Part shown: positions 18,655 to 26,807 of the stretch, in pieces | How the letters are laid out: every line of letters begins with the position of its first letter | Numbering within the stretch: position 1 is the stretch's first letter | Assembly: GCA_023266635.1 (NCBI GenBank) | Contig: JAHFPU010000222.1 | Span: 1-42,641, forward strand | Length of the DNA: 42,641 nucleotides | Origin: Sphingobium sp. | GTDB lineage: Bacteria; Pseudomonadota; Alphaproteobacteria; Sphingomonadales; Sphingomonadaceae | Reading direction: 5' to 3' | The notes under the pieces: model-generated | What the model was told of the DNA's origin: nothing | What the model saw: the letters and a program-made list of their open reading frames with translations, nothing else | Database searches by the model: none | Position numbers and translations under genes: made by a program

Positions 18655-19436
18655 TCGGCGGCCTGCACCAGGGACACGACGTCCTCGCCATGATCGCCGC
18701 CAAGATGGGAGAGCAGCTTCTCGCGCAGGCGCGCGGACAAGCCGCCCCGCTGACCGCGCTCCACACCGATCCGCTCCTCGGCGACGATGCGCCCGCCATC
18801 GAGCACCAATATCCGGTCGGCAAGCGCAATAGCTTCCTCGACATCATGCGTGACCATCAGGACCGCCGGGCGATGGACGCGCCAGAGGGCAAGCACCAGA
18901 TCGTGCATGCGGTATCGCGTAAGCGCGTCGAGGGCCGCGAAAGGCTCATCAAGCAGCAGCAGCTCCGGCTCGCGCACCAGCGCCCGCGCGAGCGCCACGC
19001 GCTGCGCTTCGCCGCCCGAAAGCGTCAGCGGCCATGCATCGAGGCGATGGCCGAGGCCGACTTCATGAAGCGCCTTCTCGCTTCGTTCACGCAGGGCGTC
19101 GCCCTTCAGGCCCAGCCCGACATTCTTCCATACCAGCTTCCAGGGGAGCAGCCGCGCGTCCTGAAACACCACAGCACGCGATCCGGGAACCGTCACATCC
19201 TGACCGCTCACCTCATCCAGCCCGGCCAATGTGCGCAGCAGGGTCGTCTTGCCGGAACCGGAACGGCCCAGCAGCGCGACGAATTCGCCCGGCGCGATAT
19301 CCAGGTCCAGACCGTCAATGATAACGTTCGGGCCAAAGCGCCGCGAAAAATTGCGCAGCCGCACAACGGGCGCTTCATCGGGTTCGGAGGTAAAGGTCTT
19401 GACGACCGAGAAGCCAAGGCGTGCATCCATGATCAT
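18651..19436 (-). CDS. ssuB: Aliphatic sulfonate ABC transporter ATP-binding protein
   Basis: Walker A GRSGSGKTT, signature LSGGEAQRVALARALV, Walker B LLLLDEPFAALD. Confidence 0.93.
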   Translation of the reverse strand: MIMDARLGFSVVKTFTSEPDEAPVVRLRNFSRRFGPNVIIDGLDLDIAPGEFVALLGRSGSGKTTLLRTLAGLDEVSGQDVTVPGSRAVVFQDARLLPWKLVWKNVGLGLKGDALRERSEKALHEVGLGHRLDAWPLTLSGGEAQRVALARALVREPELLLLDEPFAALDALTRYRMHDLVLALWRVHRPAVLMVTHDVEEAIALADRILVLDGGRIVAEERIGVERGQRGGLSARLREKLLSHLGGDHGEDVVSLVQAAE

Positions 19437-20251
19437 TGCTCCACTATGCTAGGGCGCCAGACCAGGGCGCGACGTTCAATGGCGCGCACTCCCCAGTCGG
19501 CGAGGAGGCCAAGGATGGCGTAAACCATCAGGCAAACGACGATGATGTCGGTCCGCATGAAATCGCGGGCATTGTTGATGAGGTAACCAAGGCCCGCCGA
19601 GGCGTTGATCTGCTCCGCGACGACAAGCACCAGGATCGATACGGACAGCGCGTAGCGCAGGCCAACGAGCAAAGCCGGGAACGCGGCCGGCAGGACGACA
19701 TGCCAGATTTGCTCTGCCCGGCTAAGGCCAAAGCTGCGCGCAGCTTCCAGCAAACGCGGATCGACGCTGCGAATGCCGCTGAACAGATTGAGATATACCG
19801 GGAAGATAGTGCCGAATGCGATCAGGGCTATCTTCGGCGTCTCACCAATCCCGAACCAGACGATGAAGAGAGGCGTCAGGGCGAGCGCCGGGATGGTGCG
19901 CTTGATCTGCATGAGGGGGTCGACGATCAGTTCGCCGGAGCGCGACAGGCCCGACACCAGGCCAAGGATCGTGCCGAGCCCGACACCGATGAACAGGCCG
20001 ACCGCCACACGCCCGAAGGACACAAGAAGATTTGACGGAAGTTCGCCCGAGATGATCATCTCGAAAAGGGCGCCCATGACTGCGGAAGGCGCAGCAAGGG
20101 TGCGTTCCGGGATAACCCCAACCCGCGATCCCAGCTCCCAAAGGAGCAGTAGCAGGACCGGAGACAGCCATCTGCCACCGAAGGCAGACAGCGAAAATGG
20201 CTTACGCGCCGTTTGGCCCGCCTTCTGTGCGGAAATGGATAATGCCGTCAT
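19433..20251 (-). CDS. ssuC: Aliphatic sulfonate ABC transporter permease
   Basis: Multi-TM protein with EARSFGLSRAEQIWHVVLPAAFPALLVGLRYALSVSILVLVVAE (EAA loop); ATGA overlap with ssuB. Confidence 0.92.
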   Translation of the reverse strand: MTALSISAQKAGQTARKPFSLSAFGGRWLSPVLLLLLWELGSRVGVIPERTLAAPSAVMGALFEMIISGELPSNLLVSFGRVAVGLFIGVGLGTILGLVSGLSRSGELIVDPLMQIKRTIPALALTPLFIVWFGIGETPKIALIAFGTIFPVYLNLFSGIRSVDPRLLEAARSFGLSRAEQIWHVVLPAAFPALLVGLRYALSVSILVLVVAEQINASAGLGYLINNARDFMRTDIIVVCLMVYAILGLLADWGVRAIERRALVWRPSIVEQ

Positions 20252-20535
20252 GCCGATTGCCTTTTGGTGTCGGCAATAAGCTCAACATGCTTTCTCTACT
20301 GCTTCAATTGAGTTTTCCCCCGCGCACATATTTGGGATTCTCATAAGCAACGCTTCGTCGCTCGCGAAGCCCGGTTTATCAAGAGTTTCAAGGTTTTTTG
20401 TCGTCCAAGCCATGTCCGGATAGCTTTTCCTTGCCCTTTGCAATCTCTACTATTTTGATTGATATATAAGAATGCGCCATAGGCCATCCGTTGTTTCCGA
20501 CAGCGGATCGGCATGTCTATGGTCAAGGGGCGCAC

Positions 20536-21372
20536 ATGCCGGTTAATCTTCCTACGAATCTCCTGCGCAGCTTCGTCGCGATCGTCGAGACGGGCTCCAT
20601 GCTGAATGCGTCCGAACAGGTGTTCGTGACGCAATCCGCGCTCAGTCTTCAGATCAAGCGGCTGGAAGAGCTTGTCCAGCAGACCCTGTTCCTTCGTGAG
20701 GGCCGTCGACTTGCTCTGACACGCGCGGGTACCGTTCTCCTCGATTATGCGCGCCGCGTTCTGGTGCTGCATGATGAGGCCGTGGCTGCGGTCAGCGCCG
20801 GCCGTTTCGTCGGCCCGGCGCGCATCGGCATGGTGCAGGACTTCGCCGATACTTTGCTGAGCGGCCTCTTGTCCCGCTTTGCCGAACTGCATCCCGATGC
20901 ACAGATCTATGCGCGCGTTGCCGGCACGGCTGAATTGCAGGCGCTGCTCGACCGACGCGAACTGGACATTCTCCTGGGATTTGCAGCGCCCAATGATGCA
21001 AGCGCCGTGAGCGTCGCGCCAATGAGTTGGTATGGGGAGTCGACGCTGGTTGATCGCCCCGTCATATCGCTGGCGGTGCTTGAAGAGCCGTGCCGTTTCC
21101 GCGAGGCGGCGATACGCGGCCTTGAGGATGCAGGTCTCAGCTGGCGTATCGCAGTCGAGACGCCGAATCTCGCGACGCTGAAAGCCGCCGTCTCGGCCGG
21201 GCTGGGCATCACCTGCCGCACCCGCCTTTTCCTTGGCGACGATTCTACTTTGGATCATGAGCGCCTGCCGACGCTGCCGAATGTCGCCGCGATCCTGCGC
21301 ACCAGCGATCAGTTGGACGATGCCGGGTCGCGGCTCGCGGAACTGGCGCGCGAAACCGTCCTGGCCTTGTGA
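20536..21372 (+). CDS. LysR-family transcriptional regulator
   Basis: N-terminal HTH LLRSFVAIVETGSMLNASEQVFVTQSALSLQIKRLEELVQQTLFLREGRRLALTRAG. Confidence 0.93.
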   Translation: MPVNLPTNLLRSFVAIVETGSMLNASEQVFVTQSALSLQIKRLEELVQQTLFLREGRRLALTRAGTVLLDYARRVLVLHDEAVAAVSAGRFVGPARIGMVQDFADTLLSGLLSRFAELHPDAQIYARVAGTAELQALLDRRELDILLGFAAPNDASAVSVAPMSWYGESTLVDRPVISLAVLEEPCRFREAAIRGLEDAGLSWRIAVETPNLATLKAAVSAGLGITCRTRLFLGDDSTLDHERLPTLPNVAAILRTSDQLDDAGSRLAELARETVLAL

Positions 21373-21379
21373 CCGACTC

Positions 21380-22324
21380 TTAGTAGCCGCGCACCGGATC
21401 AACGATGTCGCTGGGGTCTTCTCCTCGCGTGAAGCGGGACAGGTCGTCCGTCACCTTGTCCAGCAGGCGATGACGCACCAGCGTATAATTGCTGGAGATA
21501 TGGGGCGTCAGGCGGACCTTGGGATGAGTATATAAGGGGTGACCTTCCGGCAGAGGTTCCGGCTCCGTGACATCCAGCGTCGCAAAGCCAAGCCGCCCAC
21601 TGTCCAGGGCACGGATCAGCGCCTCCTGATCGAGCACCGAACCGCGCGCCACATTGATGAGATGCGCGTCCGGCTTTGCATGCGACAGCAAAGCGTCATC
21701 GATCAGCAGGCGCGTCTGCGGTGTCGCAGGCAGGGCAACGACAATATGATCGGACTCGGCCATCAGTTCGCGGATGTCCGACACCAGCGATATGCCCGGA
21801 ATATGGCTCACTGTTGAAGAACGCCTGACACCCACGACCTGTGCGCCGAGGGCGATGGCTCGGCGACCGACGGCGTTACCGATCGCGCCGAGACCCAGGA
21901 TGCCGACGGTCGTGCCGGACACCCGACCAAGCGGCTTTTGCACCCATTGCTCACGCGACCGGGCGGTTACCGCCTCAAGATTCTTCGCATGGGCATAGAT
22001 GGCCGCGATGACATAGTCGGCAATCTCTTCCGACGCCACGCCTCGCCCGCACGTCACCAGCGGCGCTTCGAGCAGCCAGGGCGGGTAGAAATCTATCCCC
22101 GCCGAGGCGCTGTAAACCCATTTGAGCCGACCGGGCCAAGCCCCGGGGCGTCCTTGCGGCGACTGCCGCCAGGCCAGGGAAGGACGAATAAGCAGAACGT
22201 CCGCTTCACTCGCTGCGGCCCAGGGCTCTTCTTCCGAAACCGAAATCAGCCTTGGTCGAGATGGATGCTCTTCAAGGCTGCGGTTGAAATCGGGTTCCAT
22301 CTGGCTGGCAATGACAAGCGACAT
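21380..22324 (-). CDS. D-2-hydroxyacid dehydrogenase (NAD-binding)
   Basis: VGILGLGAIGNAVGRRAIALGAQVVGVRRS, INVARGSVLDQEALIRALDSGRLGFATLDVTEPEPLPEGHPLYTHPKVRLTPHIS. Confidence 0.92.
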   Translation of the reverse strand: MSLVIASQMEPDFNRSLEEHPSRPRLISVSEEEPWAAASEADVLLIRPSLAWRQSPQGRPGAWPGRLKWVYSASAGIDFYPPWLLEAPLVTCGRGVASEEIADYVIAAIYAHAKNLEAVTARSREQWVQKPLGRVSGTTVGILGLGAIGNAVGRRAIALGAQVVGVRRSSTVSHIPGISLVSDIRELMAESDHIVVALPATPQTRLLIDDALLSHAKPDAHLINVARGSVLDQEALIRALDSGRLGFATLDVTEPEPLPEGHPLYTHPKVRLTPHISSNYTLVRHRLLDKVTDDLSRFTRGEDPSDIVDPVRGY

Positions 22325-22329
22325 AGAGG

Positions 22330-23508
22330 CTAATTCCCCAGGCCCGCACGACCGGCCGCAACCAGGATCGTGTCCGTCTGTGGCGAATGAATGCGGCTGC
22401 ACAGCACATCCCGATAATGCCGCTCTAGCGGATTTTTCCTGCTGATTCCGGGATTACCGGTCAACTCCAGGCCGATTTCCACGGCCCGAATGGCGTTCGC
22501 CGTCACGATATATTTGATATTATTGACCTCGACGCCGCCCGGTGGCGTACCCGCATCGCTGCGCGCCGCCGCCGTATCGATAAGGGTGCGGTTCACCTGC
22601 AGCAGCGCCTCAATCTCTCCGAACTTCTCCTGCACGCGCGGCAGCGTCGCGAGGGAAGAACCCAGATTCGTCGGGACACGATCGTTAAGGTAGAAGCGCA
22701 GCCAGTCGCGCGCCGCGCGGGCCACCCCATTATAGATTGTCGAGATCGCCAAGGCGTTCCAGGTCGCCTGGGATGGATCGCCAGCGACCGACCACTCCTC
22801 CAGCTTGCGGACATCGACGGCATGGTCGAACGGCACCGGCGTATCGGCAAAATGCACGGCATGGCTGACGGTCGCCCGCATGCCCAGATGATCCCACTCC
22901 GGCTCGATCCGGATATTCGGACTGTCAGCACGCACCAGGAAATTGCCGACGCGCGGGCTATCCTCGTCCGTTTTCGCCCATACGGCGAACCAGTCGAGGC
23001 CGGTGGACCCGGTGGAATAGATTTTCGTGCCCTCGATCAGCCAGCCGTCGGCCGTCCGACGGGCAATCGTGGCAGGCAAGCCACCGCGAACCGGCGTTCC
23101 CAACTCCGGCTCGACACGAAGCCCGCCGATCAGACCCTTGCCTGCCACGGCGTCTCGCGCAATGCGCTCGTAAATGCCTTTGGGCCAGTTTCGGGTCTTC
23201 GCCGGCGCCGCATGATAGGCATAGGTCATGAAAAGGATCAGCGCGGTGGAGGGTTCGCCCTTCGCGACCGCGCCGAGCACGCGCAGTGCCTGCGACAGGG
23301 ACGCGCCTCCGCCACCATATTCCGGCGCGACAGTCAGGCCAATCAGCCCTTCGCGCGCGAGCAGATCGAAATTGGCGCGCGGGAATTCGGCGGTTCGGTC
23401 ATAATGCTCCGCCGTTTCGCCCAGCAGGCGGCTGATATGATCGAGTTGATCGTTATGAGAAATGGAAACCCCTCCGGTCACGGAAGCCTCGGCGAATTGC
23501 GTTGCCAT
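22330..23508 (-). CDS. Acyl-CoA dehydrogenase-fold protein, SfnB/DszC-like
   Basis: FDLLAREGLIGLTVAPEYGGGGASLSQALRVLGAVAKGEPSTALILFM; DGWLIEGTKIYSTGSTGLDWFAVWAKTDED. Confidence 0.85.
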   Translation of the reverse strand: MATQFAEASVTGGVSISHNDQLDHISRLLGETAEHYDRTAEFPRANFDLLAREGLIGLTVAPEYGGGGASLSQALRVLGAVAKGEPSTALILFMTYAYHAAPAKTRNWPKGIYERIARDAVAGKGLIGGLRVEPELGTPVRGGLPATIARRTADGWLIEGTKIYSTGSTGLDWFAVWAKTDEDSPRVGNFLVRADSPNIRIEPEWDHLGMRATVSHAVHFADTPVPFDHAVDVRKLEEWSVAGDPSQATWNALAISTIYNGVARAARDWLRFYLNDRVPTNLGSSLATLPRVQEKFGEIEALLQVNRTLIDTAAARSDAGTPPGGVEVNNIKYIVTANAIRAVEIGLELTGNPGISRKNPLERHYRDVLCSRIHSPQTDTILVAAGRAGLGN

Positions 23509-23512
23509 GCTG

Positions 23513-24490
23513 TCAGACCTCCTTGAGGATTATATCGTTGAAACGGTTGTCCCACAGGGGGCGCACATCGACCGGCTTGGGCAGAAGGCCGGCCTTTTGA
23601 AACACGTTGGCGACCTCTTGCTGCGACGCGATCGTCTCTTTCGTCACCGGCTGAAGCGAATAGGGCGCGGTGCTGCGACGGAACTGATCGACGACATATT
23701 CCTTGGGCACGCCAATGTCGGTCGCAATGATCCCGGCCCACTGATCGCGATTTTCGACGGCCCAGGCAAACCCCTTCTTCAGGAGCGTAAGATACTCGCC
23801 GATGATCTTCACCCTCGCCGGATCGGCGAGAGCATCGACATGGGCGGCAACCAGATAATTGCCTGACAATATGCCGTTCGCCGTGCGCAGGATGCGCGCG
23901 CCCTCGGTCGCGATGGCCCGTTGTATGGGAAAGCCGTAGATCGCCCATGCATCGAGTGCGCCCTGGGAGAAAGCAGCCGCGCCGTCCGAAACGCCCATGG
24001 CGACCGGGACGATATCGTCCCAGGTCAAACCGACCTCTTCCAGCATCCGGATAAGGAAATATTGCGCCGTCGTCGCGCGGACATAGCCCACGCGCTTGCC
24101 CTTGAGATCGGCGATGGACCGAGCCGGCGAACCCTTCGGCACCAGCACGACCTGGTTATTCACGTCGCCATGCAGCACTGCGATCTGCTTGAAGCTCTGG
24201 ATCGTGGACGCGGCCGCGAAAATCGGCGGTATCTCGCTCATCCCGCCATAGTCGAGCGATCCGCCGTTCAACGCCTCAACGACCAGATGTCCGGAAGCAA
24301 ACTCGCTATATTGGACCTCGAAGCCCTCCGGCGCGAGGTGCGCGGACTTCAACAGCAGGCGGGTGTCGCCCTCGCCCTTACCCGTTACGGAAGCGCGCAG
24401 GCGGGGTATGGCCTTCTTTTTCGAACCACAGCCGGCCAGGACCAGCACACCAGCCGCGGCCGAACCCAAGAAAACACGTCGGGAAAACAT
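23513..24490 (-). CDS. ABC transporter substrate-binding lipoprotein, SsuA-like (SBP 3)
   Basis: Lipobox VLVLAGCG; VVEALNGGSLDYGGMSEIPPIFAAAS; DLKGKRVGYVRATTAQYFLIRMLEE; DAWAIYGFPIQRA. Start MFSRRVFLG at 24490. Confidence 0.88.
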   Translation of the reverse strand: MFSRRVFLGSAAAGVLVLAGCGSKKKAIPRLRASVTGKGEGDTRLLLKSAHLAPEGFEVQYSEFASGHLVVEALNGGSLDYGGMSEIPPIFAAASTIQSFKQIAVLHGDVNNQVVLVPKGSPARSIADLKGKRVGYVRATTAQYFLIRMLEEVGLTWDDIVPVAMGVSDGAAAFSQGALDAWAIYGFPIQRAIATEGARILRTANGILSGNYLVAAHVDALADPARVKIIGEYLTLLKKGFAWAVENRDQWAGIIATDIGVPKEYVVDQFRRSTAPYSLQPVTKETIASQQEVANVFQKAGLLPKPVDVRPLWDNRFNDIILKEV

Positions 24491-24639
24491 CAACGCGCGC
24501 CAGCCACTTCGCGAGACGTCGTGGCCTCGGACTCCGGCCGATACTCGAACAGGATAACGTCGGGGTCGCGCAGAAGCTCTTTCTTCAAGCCGGCCAACGT
24601 CCTCTTCAGACGATCCCCACCGCGTTTCAACCAAGCCAT
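24490..24639 (-). CDS. Small ORF (49 aa), translationally coupled to the downstream SBP gene
   Basis: Manual translation: MAWLKRGGDRLKRTLAGLKKELLRDPDVILFEYRPESEATTSREVAGAR*. Purine-rich aggaaaggg upstream of the ATG; TGATG stop/start overlap with the SBP start. Below the ORF-track size cutoff. Confidence 0.6.
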   Translation of the reverse strand: MAWLKRGGDRLKRTLAGLKKELLRDPDVILFEYRPESEATTSREVAGAR

Positions 24640-25223
24640 AGCAAGCCCTTTCCTGACCTCAGGAGGATTTATCTATTCATTTGGTCGAGAATTGTCTGTC
24701 AAGCTTTGCTGGCAGACCCATTAGAATAACTTGAACCGCTCGAGACCCGCCCGCGATGCGGGCCGCTATGTCCCTCGGCTGTTATGAGTATCGCTCAACA
24801 TATGAGCCATTTCCGAAAGACATAGAGCAATCACAATTAGATCGATCGCGAGAATTTGTTACGCCCTGTTGTCTGCATGACGCCAAGAGCGGCGTTGCGT
24901 GATCGTCCTTCTTGTTTTGAGGCGCTAATCGATGATCAGGATAGCACGACCAAAGGGGTGGGGCATGGGCGGACGGCCCATGATATTCAACGCCCGGGTC
25001 AATGCCAGTGACGTGGAAATCATCGTACCAAAGGGCATGTGGATGAGAGCGCTGCGGGACAGCGGTCAGGACAGTGAAGATACTGGCATCGGTCTTGAGC
25101 CGAGGGCTGCATACCGCCTGATCGAAGCAGCCGCATCGCACCAGCTTCATTGCGGAAACATCCCGTCCGGATCGACACTCGCGCTTCGATGAAGATTATG
25201 CAGACCTGCGCAACAAAGGCGAC

Positions 25224-26576
25224 TTAAAGCCCCTCGCCGCCCACCCAATGCGCGGCTGACAGCCAGCGCGCCAGATCCCAGCTCTGATGCCGCAGGTCGG
25301 GCACGGCGACAATTTCCCAAAATGCGCCGCGCGTCATCGGCCCGACCGCATAGAGGCCATCATTCACGCCGCCGTCGCGCCCGATAACACGGCCGGCCTG
25401 ATCCACGTCTATGCCCAGGTTCAGCCTGTCGGGGCGGATCAGCCCCTGATCGACCATGTTTTTAAGCAACGGCTCTTCGGTGCGCAGCAAATCGCCCTGC
25501 GGTCCGGTGCAGTTGATGATTCGTGACACCGTCAATCGGTTCGCAACCGACGCGCCTCTTGGCCGCCAGTCAACGCAACAGGCGCGTTCCACCGAAAGCA
25601 CTCGTTCGATCTTCCCGGCGGCAAAAGTCAGCCGCCCTTCGGCCTGCATCGCCGCTACACGCTCGGCGATGTCGGGGGCGAGCCGGTGGCGATGCACATC
25701 CCAATAGGGGCGCAAATGCCGAAGGAAACGGCGTTGCTGGTCCTCGCTCGCGCTGCGCCAGATATTCTGGGTGTGAGGCCGCAGCTCGTCCACGGCCAGC
25801 CGCCAGCCCAATGTCTCGGCCCGCCGACGCACATGCGCGACGAGCGCCGATCCCGAATATTGCGGTTTGTCGAGCGAGTGCGGCGGAGGCCCGCCGGCGG
25901 CGTGCGCACGCGGCGAAAGACCCCGGCGGGACAGCGCAACGATCCGACCGGTGAAACCGCTGGCGTCAAGTGTGAGCGCCACATCGACCGCCGTCAGCCC
26001 GGTGCCGATCAGGACGATTATGTCGTCCTCGTTCAGGTCGCGTGTTACGTCGGTCGCCCATGGGTCGGCCATGAACACCGGCTCCCCCAGGCCTGCGAAT
26101 TGCGGCAATTCATGCGGCGGCAGATTGCCCTGCGCCAGCACCCCGGCATCTGCAACGATCGAACCGCCATCTCGCAAGGCGATGCGGATGCCCGCCCCTT
26201 CCTCACGAACGCCCACGGCTTCGGCATGCACCATCCGCAGCCGGTCCGGCGCGGCGCTCATCGCCTCCGTCAGCAAATCCGCAAGATAGGTTCCGTAAAC
26301 CGACCGCCCCACAAACCCGCGTTGGCCCTGCACTCCCTGCGCATCCAGCCAGCGGATGAAATGGTCCGGATCGTCCGGCAGCGCGCTCATGTTGGTCGCG
26401 CGGACATTGAGCAGATGCTCCCGCCGCGCGGTGCCATAGGCAACGCCCCGCGCCACCTGCCGCGCCCGCCGTTCGATCAGGGTGGCGTGCGGCCCTTCAT
26501 GCCGCAGCAGATTGATCGCCAGCAACGAACCGCTGAATCCGCCGCCAATGATCGCGACATGGTCGCCGTTCAGCAT
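25224..26576 (-). CDS. FAD/NAD(P)-binding protein (flavoprotein monooxygenase-like)
   Basis: VAIIGGGFSGSLLAINLLRHEGPHATLIERRARQVARGVAYGT; second dinucleotide-binding motif IVLIGTGLTAVDVALTL. Confidence 0.85.
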   Translation of the reverse strand: MLNGDHVAIIGGGFSGSLLAINLLRHEGPHATLIERRARQVARGVAYGTARREHLLNVRATNMSALPDDPDHFIRWLDAQGVQGQRGFVGRSVYGTYLADLLTEAMSAAPDRLRMVHAEAVGVREEGAGIRIALRDGGSIVADAGVLAQGNLPPHELPQFAGLGEPVFMADPWATDVTRDLNEDDIIVLIGTGLTAVDVALTLDASGFTGRIVALSRRGLSPRAHAAGGPPPHSLDKPQYSGSALVAHVRRRAETLGWRLAVDELRPHTQNIWRSASEDQQRRFLRHLRPYWDVHRHRLAPDIAERVAAMQAEGRLTFAAGKIERVLSVERACCVDWRPRGASVANRLTVSRIINCTGPQGDLLRTEEPLLKNMVDQGLIRPDRLNLGIDVDQAGRVIGRDGGVNDGLYAVGPMTRGAFWEIVAVPDLRHQSWDLARWLSAAHWVGGEGL

Positions 26577-26807
26577 GCAAGAGCGCTACAGGTGAAGAAG
26601 GCACAATGCATAAAGGCCGTTTCCATCCGGTGGAGGTTCCCCGGTTCGACTTGAGTGATGAGCAATATCGGCTGGCCTGGCGTGGTCACCTCGGCGCTCG
26701 TCTACGCTGTAACTGGCGCTCGTGACGCCCATGACACGGCCTATGATCTTGCCACATGACGCCCGAGGACGGCAAGCCCGGCTTACCCGAACCCTGCCAA
26801 AGCTTGC

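Noticed and set aside
24782-25192. Overlapping hypothetical ORFs 24782-25150 (-) and 24932-25192 (+)
   Set aside because: No recognisable motif, mutually overlapping, ambiguous coding strand. Possibly intergenic or decayed sequence, so not called.
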